Source: Prescottella equi (GTDB taxonomy: Bacteria; Actinomycetota; Actinomycetes; Mycobacteriales; Mycobacteriaceae). Taken from it: a DNA stretch of 64,000 nt. A model generated the notes under the pieces. The model ran no database searches. It was not told the origin of the DNA and saw nothing but the letters and a program-made list of their open reading frames with translations. The stretch's first letter is position 1. Each line of letters begins with the position of its first letter. Of the stretch, positions 31,534 through 41,198 are shown in pieces. The stretch covers positions 62,001 through 126,000 of the forward strand of contig NZ_JAIVAH010000004.1 in assembly GCF_020171745.1 (NCBI RefSeq). The letters run 5' to 3'. Position numbers and translations under genes: made by a program.

Positions 31534-33120
31534 ATGACTGTGCCTTCCTCGCCCAACCAGATGCCTGCCCCGACGGACCGTCCGCCGTTCTATCTGACGA
31601 CGGCGATCGCGTACCCCAACGGCGTCCCGCACATCGGGCACGCCTACGAGTACATCTCGTCCGACGCGATCGCGCGCTTCAAGCGCCTCGACGGGTTCGA
31701 CGTGTTCTTCATGACCGGCACCGACGAGCACGGCCTGAAGATGCAGCAGACGGCAGCCAAGGAAGGCATCGACGTCCGCGACCTCGCGACGCGCAACTCC
31801 GACGTGTTCCAGGCCATGGACAAGGTCCTGAACATCTCGTACGACCGGTTCATCCGGACCACCGACGCCGACCACCTCGAGGCCAGCAAGGCGATCTGGG
31901 AGCGGATGGTCGCGGCCGGCGACATCTACCTCGACACCTACTCGGGCTGGTACTCGGTCCGCGACGAGGCCTTCCACGCAGAGGAAGAGACCAAGGTCCT
32001 CGAGGACGGCACCCGCATCGCCACCGAGACGGGCACGCCGGTCGAGTGGACCGAGGAGTCCAACTACACGTTCCGGCTGTCGAAGTACCAGGACCGTCTG
32101 CTCGCGCACTACGAGGAGAACCCGGACTTCATCGCGCCGTCCACGCGCCGCAACGAGATCCTCAGCTTCGTCAAGAGCGGGCTCAAGGACCTGTCGATCT
32201 CGCGCACCACGTTCGACTGGGGTGTGCCGGTGCCCGGCGACCCCGCGCACGTCATGTACGTGTGGGTGGACGCGCTCACCAACTACCTCACCGGCGCCGG
32301 CTTCCCGAACACCGATTCGGACGAGTTCAAGCGGTACTGGCCCGCGAACCTGCACATCATCGGCAAGGACATCACCCGGTTCCACACCGTGTACTGGCCG
32401 GCCTTCCTGATGTCGGCGGGCGTGGAGTTGCCGCAGCGCGTCTTCGTGCACGGCTTCCTCTACAACAAGGGCGAGAAGATGTCGAAGTCGGTCGGCAACG
32501 TCGTCGACCCGCTCGAGATGGTGGAGCAGTACGGCCTCGACGCCGTCCGCTTCTTCCTGCTGCGCGAGATCTCGTACGGCCAGGACGGCAGCTACAGCCA
32601 CGAGGCGATCGTCACCCGCATGAACACCGACCTGGCGAACGAACTGGGCAACCTGGCCCAGCGGTCGCTGTCGATGGTGGCGAAGAACTGCGACGCGCAG
32701 GTCCCGACGCCGGGCGAGCTCACCGACGACGACCGCGCGCTGCTCGCACAGGCCGACGCGCTGCTCGCGAAGGTGCGCGCCGAGTTCGACGCGCAGGCAC
32801 TGCACGTCGGTCTCGAGACGATCTGGCACGTGCTCGGCGAGACCAACCGGTACTTCTCGCAGCAGGAACCGTGGGTGCTGCGCAAGACCGACCCGGCCCG
32901 CATGGCGACGGTGCTGTACGTGACGCTCGAGGTGGTTCGCATCGTCGGCATCCTCGTCCAGCCGGTGATGCCGGACTCGGCCGAGAAGATCCTCGACCTG
33001 CTCGGTCAGTCCCCCGACGCCCGCGCCTTCGCCGACCTCGAGAACCGCATCGTCGCAGGTACGGCGCTGCCGAAGCCCGTGGGCGTGTTCCCGCGGTACG
33101 TCGAGGAGACCGAGGCGTAG
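31534..33120 (+). CDS. metG: Methionyl-tRNA synthetase
   Basis: 528-residue class I synthetase that charges tRNA-Met. HIGH is at 33-36 (in [13 protein letters not shown]) and KMSKS at 315-319 ([10 protein letters not shown]). The product ends after the anticodon-binding helical domain and lacks the C-terminal EMAP-like dimerisation domain found in E. coli. The connective-peptide region has [12 protein letters not shown] in place of zinc-binding CxxC pairs. ATG 31534 is close to the divergent tatD start. Confidence 0.96.
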   Translation: MTVPSSPNQMPAPTDRPPFYLTTAIAYPNGVPHIGHAYEYISSDAIARFKRLDGFDVFFMTGTDEHGLKMQQTAAKEGIDVRDLATRNSDVFQAMDKVLNISYDRFIRTTDADHLEASKAIWERMVAAGDIYLDTYSGWYSVRDEAFHAEEETKVLEDGTRIATETGTPVEWTEESNYTFRLSKYQDRLLAHYEENPDFIAPSTRRNEILSFVKSGLKDLSISRTTFDWGVPVPGDPAHVMYVWVDALTNYLTGAGFPNTDSDEFKRYWPANLHIIGKDITRFHTVYWPAFLMSAGVELPQRVFVHGFLYNKGEKMSKSVGNVVDPLEMVEQYGLDAVRFFLLREISYGQDGSYSHEAIVTRMNTDLANELGNLAQRSLSMVAKNCDAQVPTPGELTDDDRALLAQADALLAKVRAEFDAQALHVGLETIWHVLGETNRYFSQQEPWVLRKTDPARMATVLYVTLEVVRIVGILVQPVMPDSAEKILDLLGQSPDARAFADLENRIVAGTALPKPVGVFPRYVEETEA

Positions 33121-33165
33121 CAACGCACCCGAAAGCTGTCGGTCCCCTCGTGCACACTGTCGCCC

Positions 33166-34446
33166 ATGGGGAGCAATAGAACATACATTCGAGAAAACCT
33201 GACCGGCTCGACGTCCGAGGACTTCGACGAGTTCGAGGACGGATCGTTCGCGGATCCGTTCGACGACGGCATGTTCGACGACTTCGAGCGGTTCGAGTGC
33301 CCACCACCACGGGAGCGTTCCATCACCGGCCTACTGATCGCGCTGACCGACGCCTACGAGCGCGGGTGGCAGCCGGCCGACGTCATGCACGTGACGCGGC
33401 GCGCTCTCGGGGCGGACTCGACCGCGGTCACGGCCGCCACCCTGCTGTACCACTACCGGGTGACCGGCGCCGCGGAGCGGGCGCCGCTCACCTGGGCCAC
33501 CCAGCTCGACCAGATCGTGGAGCGGGAGTCCGCGGCCGCGAAGTTCGCGGCCGGCCTCCCGGCCGACTGCGACAGCACCGCATTCGGTGCGGCGTTGGAC
33601 GCGTCCGGGTGGCATCTCGGTGAGAACGAGTCGACGGCGATGACACTGCTGTGGCTCGAGCTCCCTCGGGTCACGGAACTGTGCGCGCCGCCGTCGACGT
33701 GGCCACGGATCCGCCTCGAGTCCGTGCCGACGGCCGGCGACGAGACTGCCGATCCCAAGGTTCTCAACAAGATCCGAGGACTGCTGGCCAAGGCGGAGGC
33801 CACCGAGTTCGTGGAGGAAGCCGAGACCTTCACGGCCAAGGCGCAGGAACTCATGACGCGGTACGCGATCAGTGCGGCCCTGCTGCACGCGGCCGCCCCG
33901 GGCTCCCCCACCGTGCGCAGCCGACGCATCCACCTCGACAATCCCTACGTCAAGGAGAAGGTGCACCTGCTCACCGCCATCGGCGACGCCAACCGGGTGC
34001 GCACCGTGTGGTTCGACAGGTTCGGCATCGCGACAGTCGTCGGCAGTCCCGTCGATCTCGACCAGGTGGACCTGCTGTTCACCTCACTGCTCATCCAGGC
34101 CACCCGCGCGATGCAGGAGTCGTCGCCGCGCGCGAAACGCGGGGCGCGCACCACGTCGTTCCGAAAGGCGTTCCTGTTCGGCTTCGCGGTCCGCATCGGG
34201 CAGCGCCTGAAGGAAGCCGGTAACCGCGCCACCGCGGACGTCGCCGCCGAGTCGGAGGTGAGCGTCGAGGAACTGCTACCGGTGCTGGCGGCACGGTCCG
34301 CGGCGGTCGACGCCGAGTTCGATCGACTGTTCCCCACCACGAAGGCGTCCCGGAGCCGATCGGTGGATGCGAGCGGGTGGTACGCGGGACAGTCTGCCGC
34401 CGACGACGCCTCGCTGGACCCGAGCAGTCGAGCTCTCCGGCCGTGA
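33166..34446 (+). CDS. DUF2786-domain protein
   Basis: 426-residue soluble protein. An acidic Asp/Glu/Phe-rich N-terminus (about 15-45) precedes a helical region, then the DUF2786 motif KVLNKIRGLLAKAEATEF at about 198, followed by VEEAETFTAKAQELMTRYAI. The C-terminal half is helical, with a basic patch (SSPRAKRGARTTSFRKAFLFGF). ATG 33166 starts 45 bases after metG. DUF2786 proteins are found in bacteria and phages with no settled function; an association with nucleic acid is only a guess. Confidence 0.82.
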   Translation: MGSNRTYIRENLTGSTSEDFDEFEDGSFADPFDDGMFDDFERFECPPPRERSITGLLIALTDAYERGWQPADVMHVTRRALGADSTAVTAATLLYHYRVTGAAERAPLTWATQLDQIVERESAAAKFAAGLPADCDSTAFGAALDASGWHLGENESTAMTLLWLELPRVTELCAPPSTWPRIRLESVPTAGDETADPKVLNKIRGLLAKAEATEFVEEAETFTAKAQELMTRYAISAALLHAAAPGSPTVRSRRIHLDNPYVKEKVHLLTAIGDANRVRTVWFDRFGIATVVGSPVDLDQVDLLFTSLLIQATRAMQESSPRAKRGARTTSFRKAFLFGFAVRIGQRLKEAGNRATADVAAESEVSVEELLPVLAARSAAVDAEFDRLFPTTKASRSRSVDASGWYAGQSAADDASLDPSSRALRP

Positions 34447-34537
34447 CGACACGCGGACCCCGGATCGGCTGCCTCACCGGCCGGGGCCACCGCGGTCCGA
34501 TGTCGGCGGAGACCGAGCCACATGGAAGGCTGGACCG

Positions 34538-35827
34538 ATGCGATTGGAGCGACTCGGAGACGGCGGCAGCGCCGCCGACGTGTTCCGCGCACTGGCTCGG
34601 CGGGCTCGGTCGCGGAAGCTGGCACCGCCGGCCGGCCTGATCGGGAACTGGTTCGACGCCGCCGCCGTCATCGCGCCCAGCGTGCACGCCGCACCGCACG
34701 ATGCGCGATCCGCGTACACGCTCCCGCCCCGCGAAACAGCACCGGCCCCCGGCGGCCCGGTGATCGGTGGCGGCTGGATCGGCTACCGCGCCTACCCGGA
34801 CCGATCCGGCGTGCTGCCCGAGGCCGCCGGCGGATGGACCGATCATGTCCTGCGCCTGGACAACTCCGGCTGCTGGTGGTTCGAGAGCCTCCTCGACGAG
34901 CCGTGCCCCGACGACCTCGCGCACGTGGTGCGCCGACCCGACGCAACCGCCGGCCCCTGGCACATCGACTGGACCACCCCGGATCGCCACGCCCACCGAC
35001 GCGGGGTCGAGGACTGCCTCGACGCGATCGCGCGCGGCGACGTCTACCAAGCCTGCGTGTGCGCCCGCTTCCACGGCACCAGCTCGGGCCGCCCGGTCGA
35101 CTTCTTCGCCGATGCGGTCGACCGGACCCGGCCCAGCCGTGCGGCGTTCGTGCAGGGCGCGTGGGGTGCGGTCGCGTCGCTGTCACCCGAACTGTTCCTG
35201 TCCCGCCGCGGCGGCACCGTCACGTCCAGCCCTATCAAGGGCACCCTCCCGCTCGGCGAAGACCCTGCGCACCTGCGGAACTCGGTCAAGGATGTCGCCG
35301 AGAACGTGATGATCGTCGACCTCGTCCGCAACGACCTGGGCCGCGTCGCCGACGCGGGGTCGGTCAAGGTGGCCGACCTGTTGCGGGTCAAGCCCGCCCC
35401 CGGCGTGTGGCACCTGGTCTCGACCGTCACCGCCGAAGTGTCCGACCGAGTGAGTGCCGCGGACCTGCTCGACGCCGCCTTCCCACCCGCCTCGGTGACC
35501 GGGTGTCCAAAGCATTCGGCGCGGACGCTGCTCCGCTCGTGGGAGCCGGACCCCCGCGGCGTCTACTGCGGCGCCGTCGGAATGCACAGCCCCCTGGCCG
35601 GACTCGAACTGAACGTCGCGATCCGAACCGTCGAGTTCGACGCGTCCGGCCGGGTCGGGCTCGGCGTCGGCGGTGGCATCACCATCGACTCCGACCCAGA
35701 CGCGGAATGGCAGGAGTGCCTGGACAAGGCGGCGAGCATCGTCACGCTCACTCCGACTCGCACGCTCCCCGGCCCGATTCCGGCATCTCGAAGTGCGCCG
35801 GCCGATCCTGTGTCAGCTCCGAGGTAG
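34538..35827 (+). CDS. pabB: Aminodeoxychorismate synthase component I
   Basis: 429-residue chorismate-utilising enzyme that makes 4-amino-4-deoxychorismate for folate. The catalytic C-terminal domain has SSPIKGTLPLGEDPAHLRNS, ENVMIVDLVRNDLGRV, PPASVTGCPKHSARTL and the terminal GVGGGITIDSDPDAEWQE. A glutamine amidotransferase partner (PabA) is not in the window. The 25 or so residues after VTLTP run beyond the usual family end and lie in the 80-base overlap with the convergent WD40 gene, so the tail may be incidental. Confidence 0.9.
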   Translation: MRLERLGDGGSAADVFRALARRARSRKLAPPAGLIGNWFDAAAVIAPSVHAAPHDARSAYTLPPRETAPAPGGPVIGGGWIGYRAYPDRSGVLPEAAGGWTDHVLRLDNSGCWWFESLLDEPCPDDLAHVVRRPDATAGPWHIDWTTPDRHAHRRGVEDCLDAIARGDVYQACVCARFHGTSSGRPVDFFADAVDRTRPSRAAFVQGAWGAVASLSPELFLSRRGGTVTSSPIKGTLPLGEDPAHLRNSVKDVAENVMIVDLVRNDLGRVADAGSVKVADLLRVKPAPGVWHLVSTVTAEVSDRVSAADLLDAAFPPASVTGCPKHSARTLLRSWEPDPRGVYCGAVGMHSPLAGLELNVAIRTVEFDASGRVGLGVGGGITIDSDPDAEWQECLDKAASIVTLTPTRTLPGPIPASRSAPADPVSAPR

Positions 35828-38800
35828 ACGAACAGATCCGCTCGGTGATCGGGTCCTCGTCGAGACGCCACGTCCGCAACACACCGTCGCCGCCGCCAGC
35901 GATCACCGTGTCGGTCCGCGGCAGGAACGCGACCTGCCAGCGCCCGGTGCCGATCGTGGTGATCGGACCGCCCATCTCCTCGGAGTCACCCGCACCGTCG
36001 ACGTTCCACAACCGCACCGAACCGTCGTCGCTGCCACTGACCACGTGGGTGCCGTCTGCGCCGAACGCGACGCTGTACACCGTGCCGGTGTGTCCGCGCA
36101 GTGGCACCGGACGCGGCGTGAAGCCACCGTCGTCGTCGCGGTCCCACAGCACGAGGGTGTGGTCGTCGCTCGCGGTGACGAGGGTGTCGCCGTCGGGGCC
36201 GAACGACAGCGCATTGACGCCGCCGTCGTGCCCTCCTTCGCGGACCGGGAGTGACACGGGACCGGCAGGCTCGGAGACGTTCCATGCATAGAGGTCGCCG
36301 TCGGCGCTGGCCGCGACCAGGACGTCGCCGTCGGGCCCGAACGCGACGCTCCGCACCAGGTTCCGCGGCCCGGTCAGGCGCCCGCCGAGTCGGACCGGGT
36401 TGCGCGGATCCTGGACGTCCCACAGCGCGACGCTGAAGTCGTCGTCGCCGATCGCGAGGGTCCGGCCGTCGGGACTGAACGCCATCTCCCACGTGAACCG
36501 TGTCGACGTCGTGATCGGCGGCCCCAGCGGCACCGGGTGCGCCGGATCGGCGACGTCCCACAGCTGGACGTGGCCGCCCGACGTCTGCGTGGTCGCCAGG
36601 ACCTTGCCGTCCGGCGACAGCTCGGCCACGTTGCCGCCGCCCAGCGGGCGCGGCAGCTCGATCGTGCCGGCGCGGTCCATCTCACCGGCCGCCGACACCT
36701 TCCACAACCGCACCTGCGAGTCGTATCCCGCGGTCACCACCCGTGAGCCGTCGCTGTTGATCGACGGCAGGGTCATCGACGCATCCGATACCGGCACCGT
36801 CCCCGTCGGCAGCGTCCACATCCGCACGATCGAATCCTGGCCGCCCGTGACGATCGTCGTGCCGTCGGGTGAGAGCGCGAGTGCGGGGACACCGCCGCCG
36901 TTGCCGCTGAGCGCGGGCCGCAGTTCGTGCACGGCGCGCGTCGCCGGATCGACCGACCACAGCTTCGCGGTGCCGTCCCACGACGCACTCGCCAACGTCG
37001 TCCCGTCGGAGCCGAAGGCGACGGTCCAGATGCCGCCCGTGTGGGCCTGCACCGGGGCGCCGACCTGACGGACGTCCATGAGGTCCGTCGCATCGAAGAC
37101 CCGGATCATGCCGTCGTCGCTGCTCGCCGCGAGGGTCGTGCCGTCGGGGCTGAAGGACACCGAGTGCGCGACGTCGTCGAAGCCGGTCAGGTCCCGCCCC
37201 AACTGGACCGGGCGCGCGGGATCGGCGATGTCCCACACCCGCACGGTGCGGTCGTCACTGGAGGTCGCCAGCACCGAACCGCCGCGGAACGACACCGTGC
37301 GCACCGCCCCGGAATGCGCCTTCAGGGTGGCGGCGGGAAACTCCCCGGAGTCGGGGTTCGTGGTGTCGAACAGCGTGACGGTGCCGTCGTCGTGCGGCAC
37401 CGCGAGCAACCGCCCGTCGGGGCTGAACCGCACGTTGTGCACGGCGCCAGGCGCGCTGCGCAGTCCCGACATCAGCGCCCGCGGCGCAGCCCGGTCGCTG
37501 ACGTCCCAGATCCACATCGTGCCGTCGCCGCCGCCGGCCGCGAGGAGACGTCCGTCGGGGCTGAACGACACCGACGCCATGTACTGGTCCGGCCCGGTCA
37601 GTTCGTCCCCGATCGGGACCGGGTCCGCCCGGTCGGTGAGGTCCCACAGCCGCACGCTCCGGTCGTCGCTCGCGCTGGCGAGGGTCCGGCCGTCGGCCGA
37701 GAACGCGACGCCGTACACCGGGCCGGTATGGCCGGTCAGGCTCCGGGAGATCGGGGTGTTCTCGGTGGCGACCAACCGGGAGAACGCGTCGTCGCTACCG
37801 GGCCGCATCCGCCACGCGGCCAACGACAACTGCGCCGACGTCGTCGGGTCGCTCTCGCGCAGCGCGTCGGCGAGGGCGACGACCTGCTGGAACTGCGCGG
37901 CACTCCGCTCGTCCTCGGCCCGCGACTTGGCGGCCAGCGCCATCGCGCCCATCACGATGGCGACGACGGTCGACAACGCCAGCGCAGTCATGACGGTGCG
38001 CTTGCGCCACGTCAGGCGCGCCACCTGCCGGACCGACGCCTCCAGGAAGTCAGCGGCCGCAGGCGTCAGCGTTGCCGCGACGGCATCGACGCCGGTCGGA
38101 CCACCCGGGGATCCGTGATCGGACTGCTTGTCCGCGTGCTCGGCCAGCAGGTCGAGCCGGCCGCGATGGTAGAGCAGGCTGCTGTTGCGGTCGGCATCCT
38201 CCCAGTGCACGGCGTCCGTCTCGATCTGCTGGCGGAGGGCGGAGTAGGAGCGGTCCTCCTGGATCCACGCCCTCAACCGCGGCCACGTGTAGATGACCGC
38301 GTCGTGGATCAGCTCGACCGCGTCACCGTCCGCGACGAGCACCCGGGCATTGACGAAGTGATCGACGACGCGCCGGCCCGCTCCCGTATCGGAGCCCTCG
38401 AGCGCGACGAGCTGCGGCACCGTCCGGCGGATCTTCACGTCGGTGCCGGTGCTCGTGACGTAGACGAGGTGCACGAACATCGCCCGTGCCAGGACGCGAC
38501 CGCATTCGTCGAGTTGCTCCCAGGCTCGCTCGGCAGCGGCCGCGATGGACCCCCGCACACCGCCGGTGGCGCGGTAGTTCGCGATCGTGAGCTGTCCGCC
38601 GCGGCGCCGCTCCCACATCGTGTCGAGCAGATGCGAGACCAGGGGCAGCACGGTGTCGCTGCCCTCGGACGGGTTGGGCGACGACGCGGTGAGCACACCG
38701 AGATCGTTGAGGATCAGATCCACCAGGCCCGGCTCGAGCTTGAGTCCGATCATGCGGGCAGGCTTCGTGATCACCTCGACGACGTCCTCCCGCAGGAGCG

Positions 38801-39818
38801 GCGACACCGTCTTGCTGCGCTGTTCGAGGGCCCGCGCGAGCACCGGATGGGCGAGCGCCTGCGGATAGAAGTCCGATCGCATCGTCGCGACGACCGACGT
38901 CGTGTCGGTCGCCCCGCCGCCGGCCGGTGCCGTCGCGGCCAGGTCGAGCACCGTGAGGAACGCCGCCCGCTCGTCGGCGTCGGAGCACTGCGAGAACAGC
39001 TCCTCGATCTGGTCGACCACGATCAGGAGATGGTGGGCGCCGAGCCGTTCCGCCGCGCGGGCCAGGGCGTCGTGCAGTTGTTCCGCACTCGGGGAATCCG
39101 CGGTCAGCTCGGGAACGGCGGTCCGCAACGACGTCAGGGGGTGCGCACCCGGTACGAAGACCACCGCCGCGAATGCGGAGCGGTCGCCGACCCGATCGAG
39201 GGCCTTCAGCTGCGGGATCAGCCCGGCCTGCACGAGCGACGACTTGCCGACACCCGAGGCGCCGGTGACGATCACGATGCCCTTGCCCTGCGCCGCCTCG
39301 ACGGCGGTGACGAGTCCGTCGACGCTCTGGGTACGCCCGAAGAACAGCCGCTCGTCCTTCTCCCGGTACGGCGCCAGCCCGCGATAGGGCCGCACTCCCG
39401 CCGGCAACGTCGGCGGCGCCGCCTGCTCACCGGCCGCCGCTACCGCCGCCTTCGTGGCGGGAACGGAACTGGCGTTCCGCCACCACGCCTCCCACTGCCG
39501 CATCGAGAACAATCCGTCGGTGGGGGGTGGGCCCTCATGGAGCGCCCGGGCCATCCGGATGAGCACCGCGAGCACGGGGCGGACCGACTCGAACGTGGCC
39601 GGCATGCGCTTGCCCGACCGCCAGTCGCTGATGCGCTGGACCGAGGCCGGCTTCTCGCCTCCGACCGATCGGCCGAGGGTCGCCGCCTCTGTGACGACCT
39701 TCTTGAGCGGGGGGCCTCCAGCGGTGGCGAACAGCAGCCGCATCTGATCGGCGAACATCAGCCGCGCCTCCGCGCCGGACCGGTCCGCGTCGGGCTGGGC
39801 CTCGCTGTCCGCTGTCAT
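35748..39818 (-). CDS. HTH-nSTAND NTPase-transmembrane-WD40 protein
   Basis: 1356 residues in four parts. (1) An HTH-like N-terminus (about 20-90, with RISDWRSGKRMPATF). (2) A STAND-type NTPase from about 145: entry motif PYRGLAPYREKDERLFFGR, Walker A GASGVGKSS (186-194), Walker B LLIVVDQIEELF (264-275), then helical arms to about 600. (3) One membrane segment at about 607-630. (4) From about 690, fourteen WD40 units by my count, enough for two seven-bladed propellers. It overlaps pabB by 80 bases at the 3' end. Relatives are signalling or defence NTPases that sense through the repeats; no effector domain is recognised here. Confidence 0.88.
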   Translation of the reverse strand: MTADSEAQPDADRSGAEARLMFADQMRLLFATAGGPPLKKVVTEAATLGRSVGGEKPASVQRISDWRSGKRMPATFESVRPVLAVLIRMARALHEGPPPTDGLFSMRQWEAWWRNASSVPATKAAVAAAGEQAAPPTLPAGVRPYRGLAPYREKDERLFFGRTQSVDGLVTAVEAAQGKGIVIVTGASGVGKSSLVQAGLIPQLKALDRVGDRSAFAAVVFVPGAHPLTSLRTAVPELTADSPSAEQLHDALARAAERLGAHHLLIVVDQIEELFSQCSDADERAAFLTVLDLAATAPAGGGATDTTSVVATMRSDFYPQALAHPVLARALEQRSKTVSPLLREDVVEVITKPARMIGLKLEPGLVDLILNDLGVLTASSPNPSEGSDTVLPLVSHLLDTMWERRRGGQLTIANYRATGGVRGSIAAAAERAWEQLDECGRVLARAMFVHLVYVTSTGTDVKIRRTVPQLVALEGSDTGAGRRVVDHFVNARVLVADGDAVELIHDAVIYTWPRLRAWIQEDRSYSALRQQIETDAVHWEDADRNSSLLYHRGRLDLLAEHADKQSDHGSPGGPTGVDAVAATLTPAAADFLEASVRQVARLTWRKRTVMTALALSTVVAIVMGAMALAAKSRAEDERSAAQFQQVVALADALRESDPTTSAQLSLAAWRMRPGSDDAFSRLVATENTPISRSLTGHTGPVYGVAFSADGRTLASASDDRSVRLWDLTDRADPVPIGDELTGPDQYMASVSFSPDGRLLAAGGGDGTMWIWDVSDRAAPRALMSGLRSAPGAVHNVRFSPDGRLLAVPHDDGTVTLFDTTNPDSGEFPAATLKAHSGAVRTVSFRGGSVLATSSDDRTVRVWDIADPARPVQLGRDLTGFDDVAHSVSFSPDGTTLAASSDDGMIRVFDATDLMDVRQVGAPVQAHTGGIWTVAFGSDGTTLASASWDGTAKLWSVDPATRAVHELRPALSGNGGGVPALALSPDGTTIVTGGQDSIVRMWTLPTGTVPVSDASMTLPSINSDGSRVVTAGYDSQVRLWKVSAAGEMDRAGTIELPRPLGGGNVAELSPDGKVLATTQTSGGHVQLWDVADPAHPVPLGPPITTSTRFTWEMAFSPDGRTLAIGDDDFSVALWDVQDPRNPVRLGGRLTGPRNLVRSVAFGPDGDVLVAASADGDLYAWNVSEPAGPVSLPVREGGHDGGVNALSFGPDGDTLVTASDDHTLVLWDRDDDGGFTPRPVPLRGHTGTVYSVAFGADGTHVVSGSDDGSVRLWNVDGAGDSEEMGGPITTIGTGRWQVAFLPRTDTVIAGGGDGVLRTWRLDEDPITERICSSTSELTQDRPAHFEMPESGRGACESE

Positions 39819-39895
39819 CGCGTTGGTCGTTCCTTCCGTGTCACCGGCCCCGGCGTTCCTCCGGGTCTGCCCGATTTCCGCGCTCCGCAGCCCCT

Positions 39896-39920
39896 GCGGA
39901 TTCCGCTGCGGAATAATTCC
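39896..39920. promoter_or_regulatory. Three overlapping palindromes upstream of the nSTAND gene
   Basis: GCGGATTCCGC (39896-39906), TTCCGCTGCGGAA (39901-39913) and GGAATAATTCC (39910-39920) are each self-complementary apart from the central base and overlap in 25 bases. They lie 78-102 bases before the nSTAND start. This could be an operator, possibly for its own HTH part; the binder is unknown. Confidence 0.5.
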
Positions 39921-40109
39921 TCACCGCCTGCGAACTGGGATGATAGCTCGTCTTGCGAACCATCCAGTTCGTCCGTTCCGTCCAATGGGGCAAAGTCGTT
40001 GTCGACGCACAAAGGCCCTGCGCCAGCGGCGCTGCGACCGGTGGGGGTTGGAGAAATCCACGAGGGGTATCCCCTGCCGGGTGCAGCGTCCACGGAGGAG
40101 GAACTCGGA

Positions 40110-40283
40110 ATGATCGCGATGGCGGCCAGACTGACGGCGAAGACACCGCCGGCTGTCGGGGCAGGTCTGGTCATCGCCGCGACCGTGGGCCTGATGGTGC
40201 TGTTGGGTGCGGCCCCCGCCGATGCGGTCGCTGCCCCGGTGGGGGGTGCTCCGGTTTCGACCGGAGCACCCACCCCCTGGTAG
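40110..40283 (+). CDS. Small signal-peptide-like ORF
   Basis: 57 residues starting at ATG 40110, nine bases after a strong GGAGGAG ribosome site. It has a hydrophobic core (AGLVIAATVGLMVLLGAAP) followed by Ala/Pro-rich text ending in APTPW. A short membrane or secreted peptide is likely. The coding 3' end contains a very stable UUCG hairpin. An alternative is a leader without a functional peptide. It diverges from the nSTAND gene and converges with rsmI; no homologue is recognised. Confidence 0.55.
   Translation: MIAMAARLTAKTPPAVGAGLVIAATVGLMVLLGAAPADAVAAPVGGAPVSTGAPTPW
40245..40270. terminator. UUCG-tetraloop hairpin inside the 3' end of the small ORF
   Basis: GGTGCTCCGGT (40245-40255) pairs with ACCGGAGCACC (40260-40270) around TTCG, an extra-stable tetraloop; G40244-C40271 extends it. 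The hairpin overlaps codons near the end of the small ORF and lies between it and the convergent rsmI gene, so it probably ends transcription in one or both directions. No T-tract follows. Confidence 0.6.
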
Positions 40284-40344
40284 TCGCTCGACGGGGGTCG
40301 GCGGGAACCGCGGTCCCACAGCTCCGGATACCGCTCCGGAAGCG

Positions 40345-41175
40345 TCAGTCCTTCCGCGACGCCAGCACGGTCTCGTACAGCTCCCGCTTGGACACGCCCT
40401 CGGTGGCGACCTGAGCGCACGCGTCCTTCAATCTCACGCCGTCCGCGACGAGTCGCTCGACCTCGCCGACGAGATCCTCCGGATCAGCGGCCACGGGCTG
40501 CGCGCCCTCGAGAACCACCGTGATCTCACCGCGGGCACCCTCGACGGCCCACTCCGCCAGTTCGGCCAGTGTCCCGCGACGGACTTCCTCGTACGTCTTC
40601 GTCAATTCCCGGCACACCGCCGCTCGGCGGGTCCCGCCGAGCACCTCGACCGCATCCGCGAGGCACGCCGCCAGCCGGTGCGGCGCCTCGAAGAAGACAC
40701 ACGCCCGCGGCTCGGTCTTCAGGGTCTCGAACCACGACCGGCGCTGCCCCTGCTTGCGCGGCGGGAATCCGTCGAAACAGAACCGTTCCACCGGCAGCCC
40801 GGACAGCGCGAGGGCCGTAGTGACCGCCGACGGACCGGGCAGGCACGTGACGGGCAGATCCTTCTCGACACACGCCGCGACCAACCGATATCCGGGATCG
40901 CTCACCGACGGCATGCCGGCGTCGGTCACGAGCAGCACGGTCCGGCCCTCCTCGACGTCCGCGACGAGCACCGGCAGCCGGGACACTTCCACCTGGTCGT
41001 AGAAGCTGACGACGCGTCCGGTGATCGTGACCCCCAGCGCGGCGGCGAGCGACTTGGTACGGCGGGTGTCCTCGGCGGCCACGACGTCGGCCGATCCGAG
41101 GGCGGTGCGCAGGCGTTCGGAGGCGTCACCGATGTCCCCCATGGGAGTTGCGGCGAGGACGAGGCGACCAGTCAT
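40345..41175 (-). CDS. rsmI: 16S rRNA (cytidine1402-2'-O)-methyltransferase
   Basis: 276-residue SAM enzyme of the tetrapyrrole-methylase fold that modifies C1402 in the 30S decoding centre. The conserved blocks are LVLAATPMGDIGDASERLR, AAEDTRRTKSL, LLVTDAGMPSVSDPGYRLV and LPGPSAVTTALALSGLP. ATG 41175 diverges from the pmt gene by 23 bases, the same pairing as in mycobacteria. Confidence 0.94.
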   Translation of the reverse strand: MTGRLVLAATPMGDIGDASERLRTALGSADVVAAEDTRRTKSLAAALGVTITGRVVSFYDQVEVSRLPVLVADVEEGRTVLLVTDAGMPSVSDPGYRLVAACVEKDLPVTCLPGPSAVTTALALSGLPVERFCFDGFPPRKQGQRRSWFETLKTEPRACVFFEAPHRLAACLADAVEVLGGTRRAAVCRELTKTYEEVRRGTLAELAEWAVEGARGEITVVLEGAQPVAADPEDLVGEVERLVADGVRLKDACAQVATEGVSKRELYETVLASRKD

Positions 41176-41198
41176 GGGTGACAGCCTACGATCGACAC

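Noticed and set aside
35800-37700. WD40 DNA repeats considered as a CRISPR-like array
   Set aside because: The repeats are coding, divergent in sequence and of variable length, with no identical direct repeats.
36927-40283. 1118-residue open frame on the plus strand opposite the nSTAND gene
   Set aside because: It is antisense to a clear WD40/NTPase gene, is rich in Arg/Gly/Asp/Val/His as GC-shadow frames are, and has no domain motifs.
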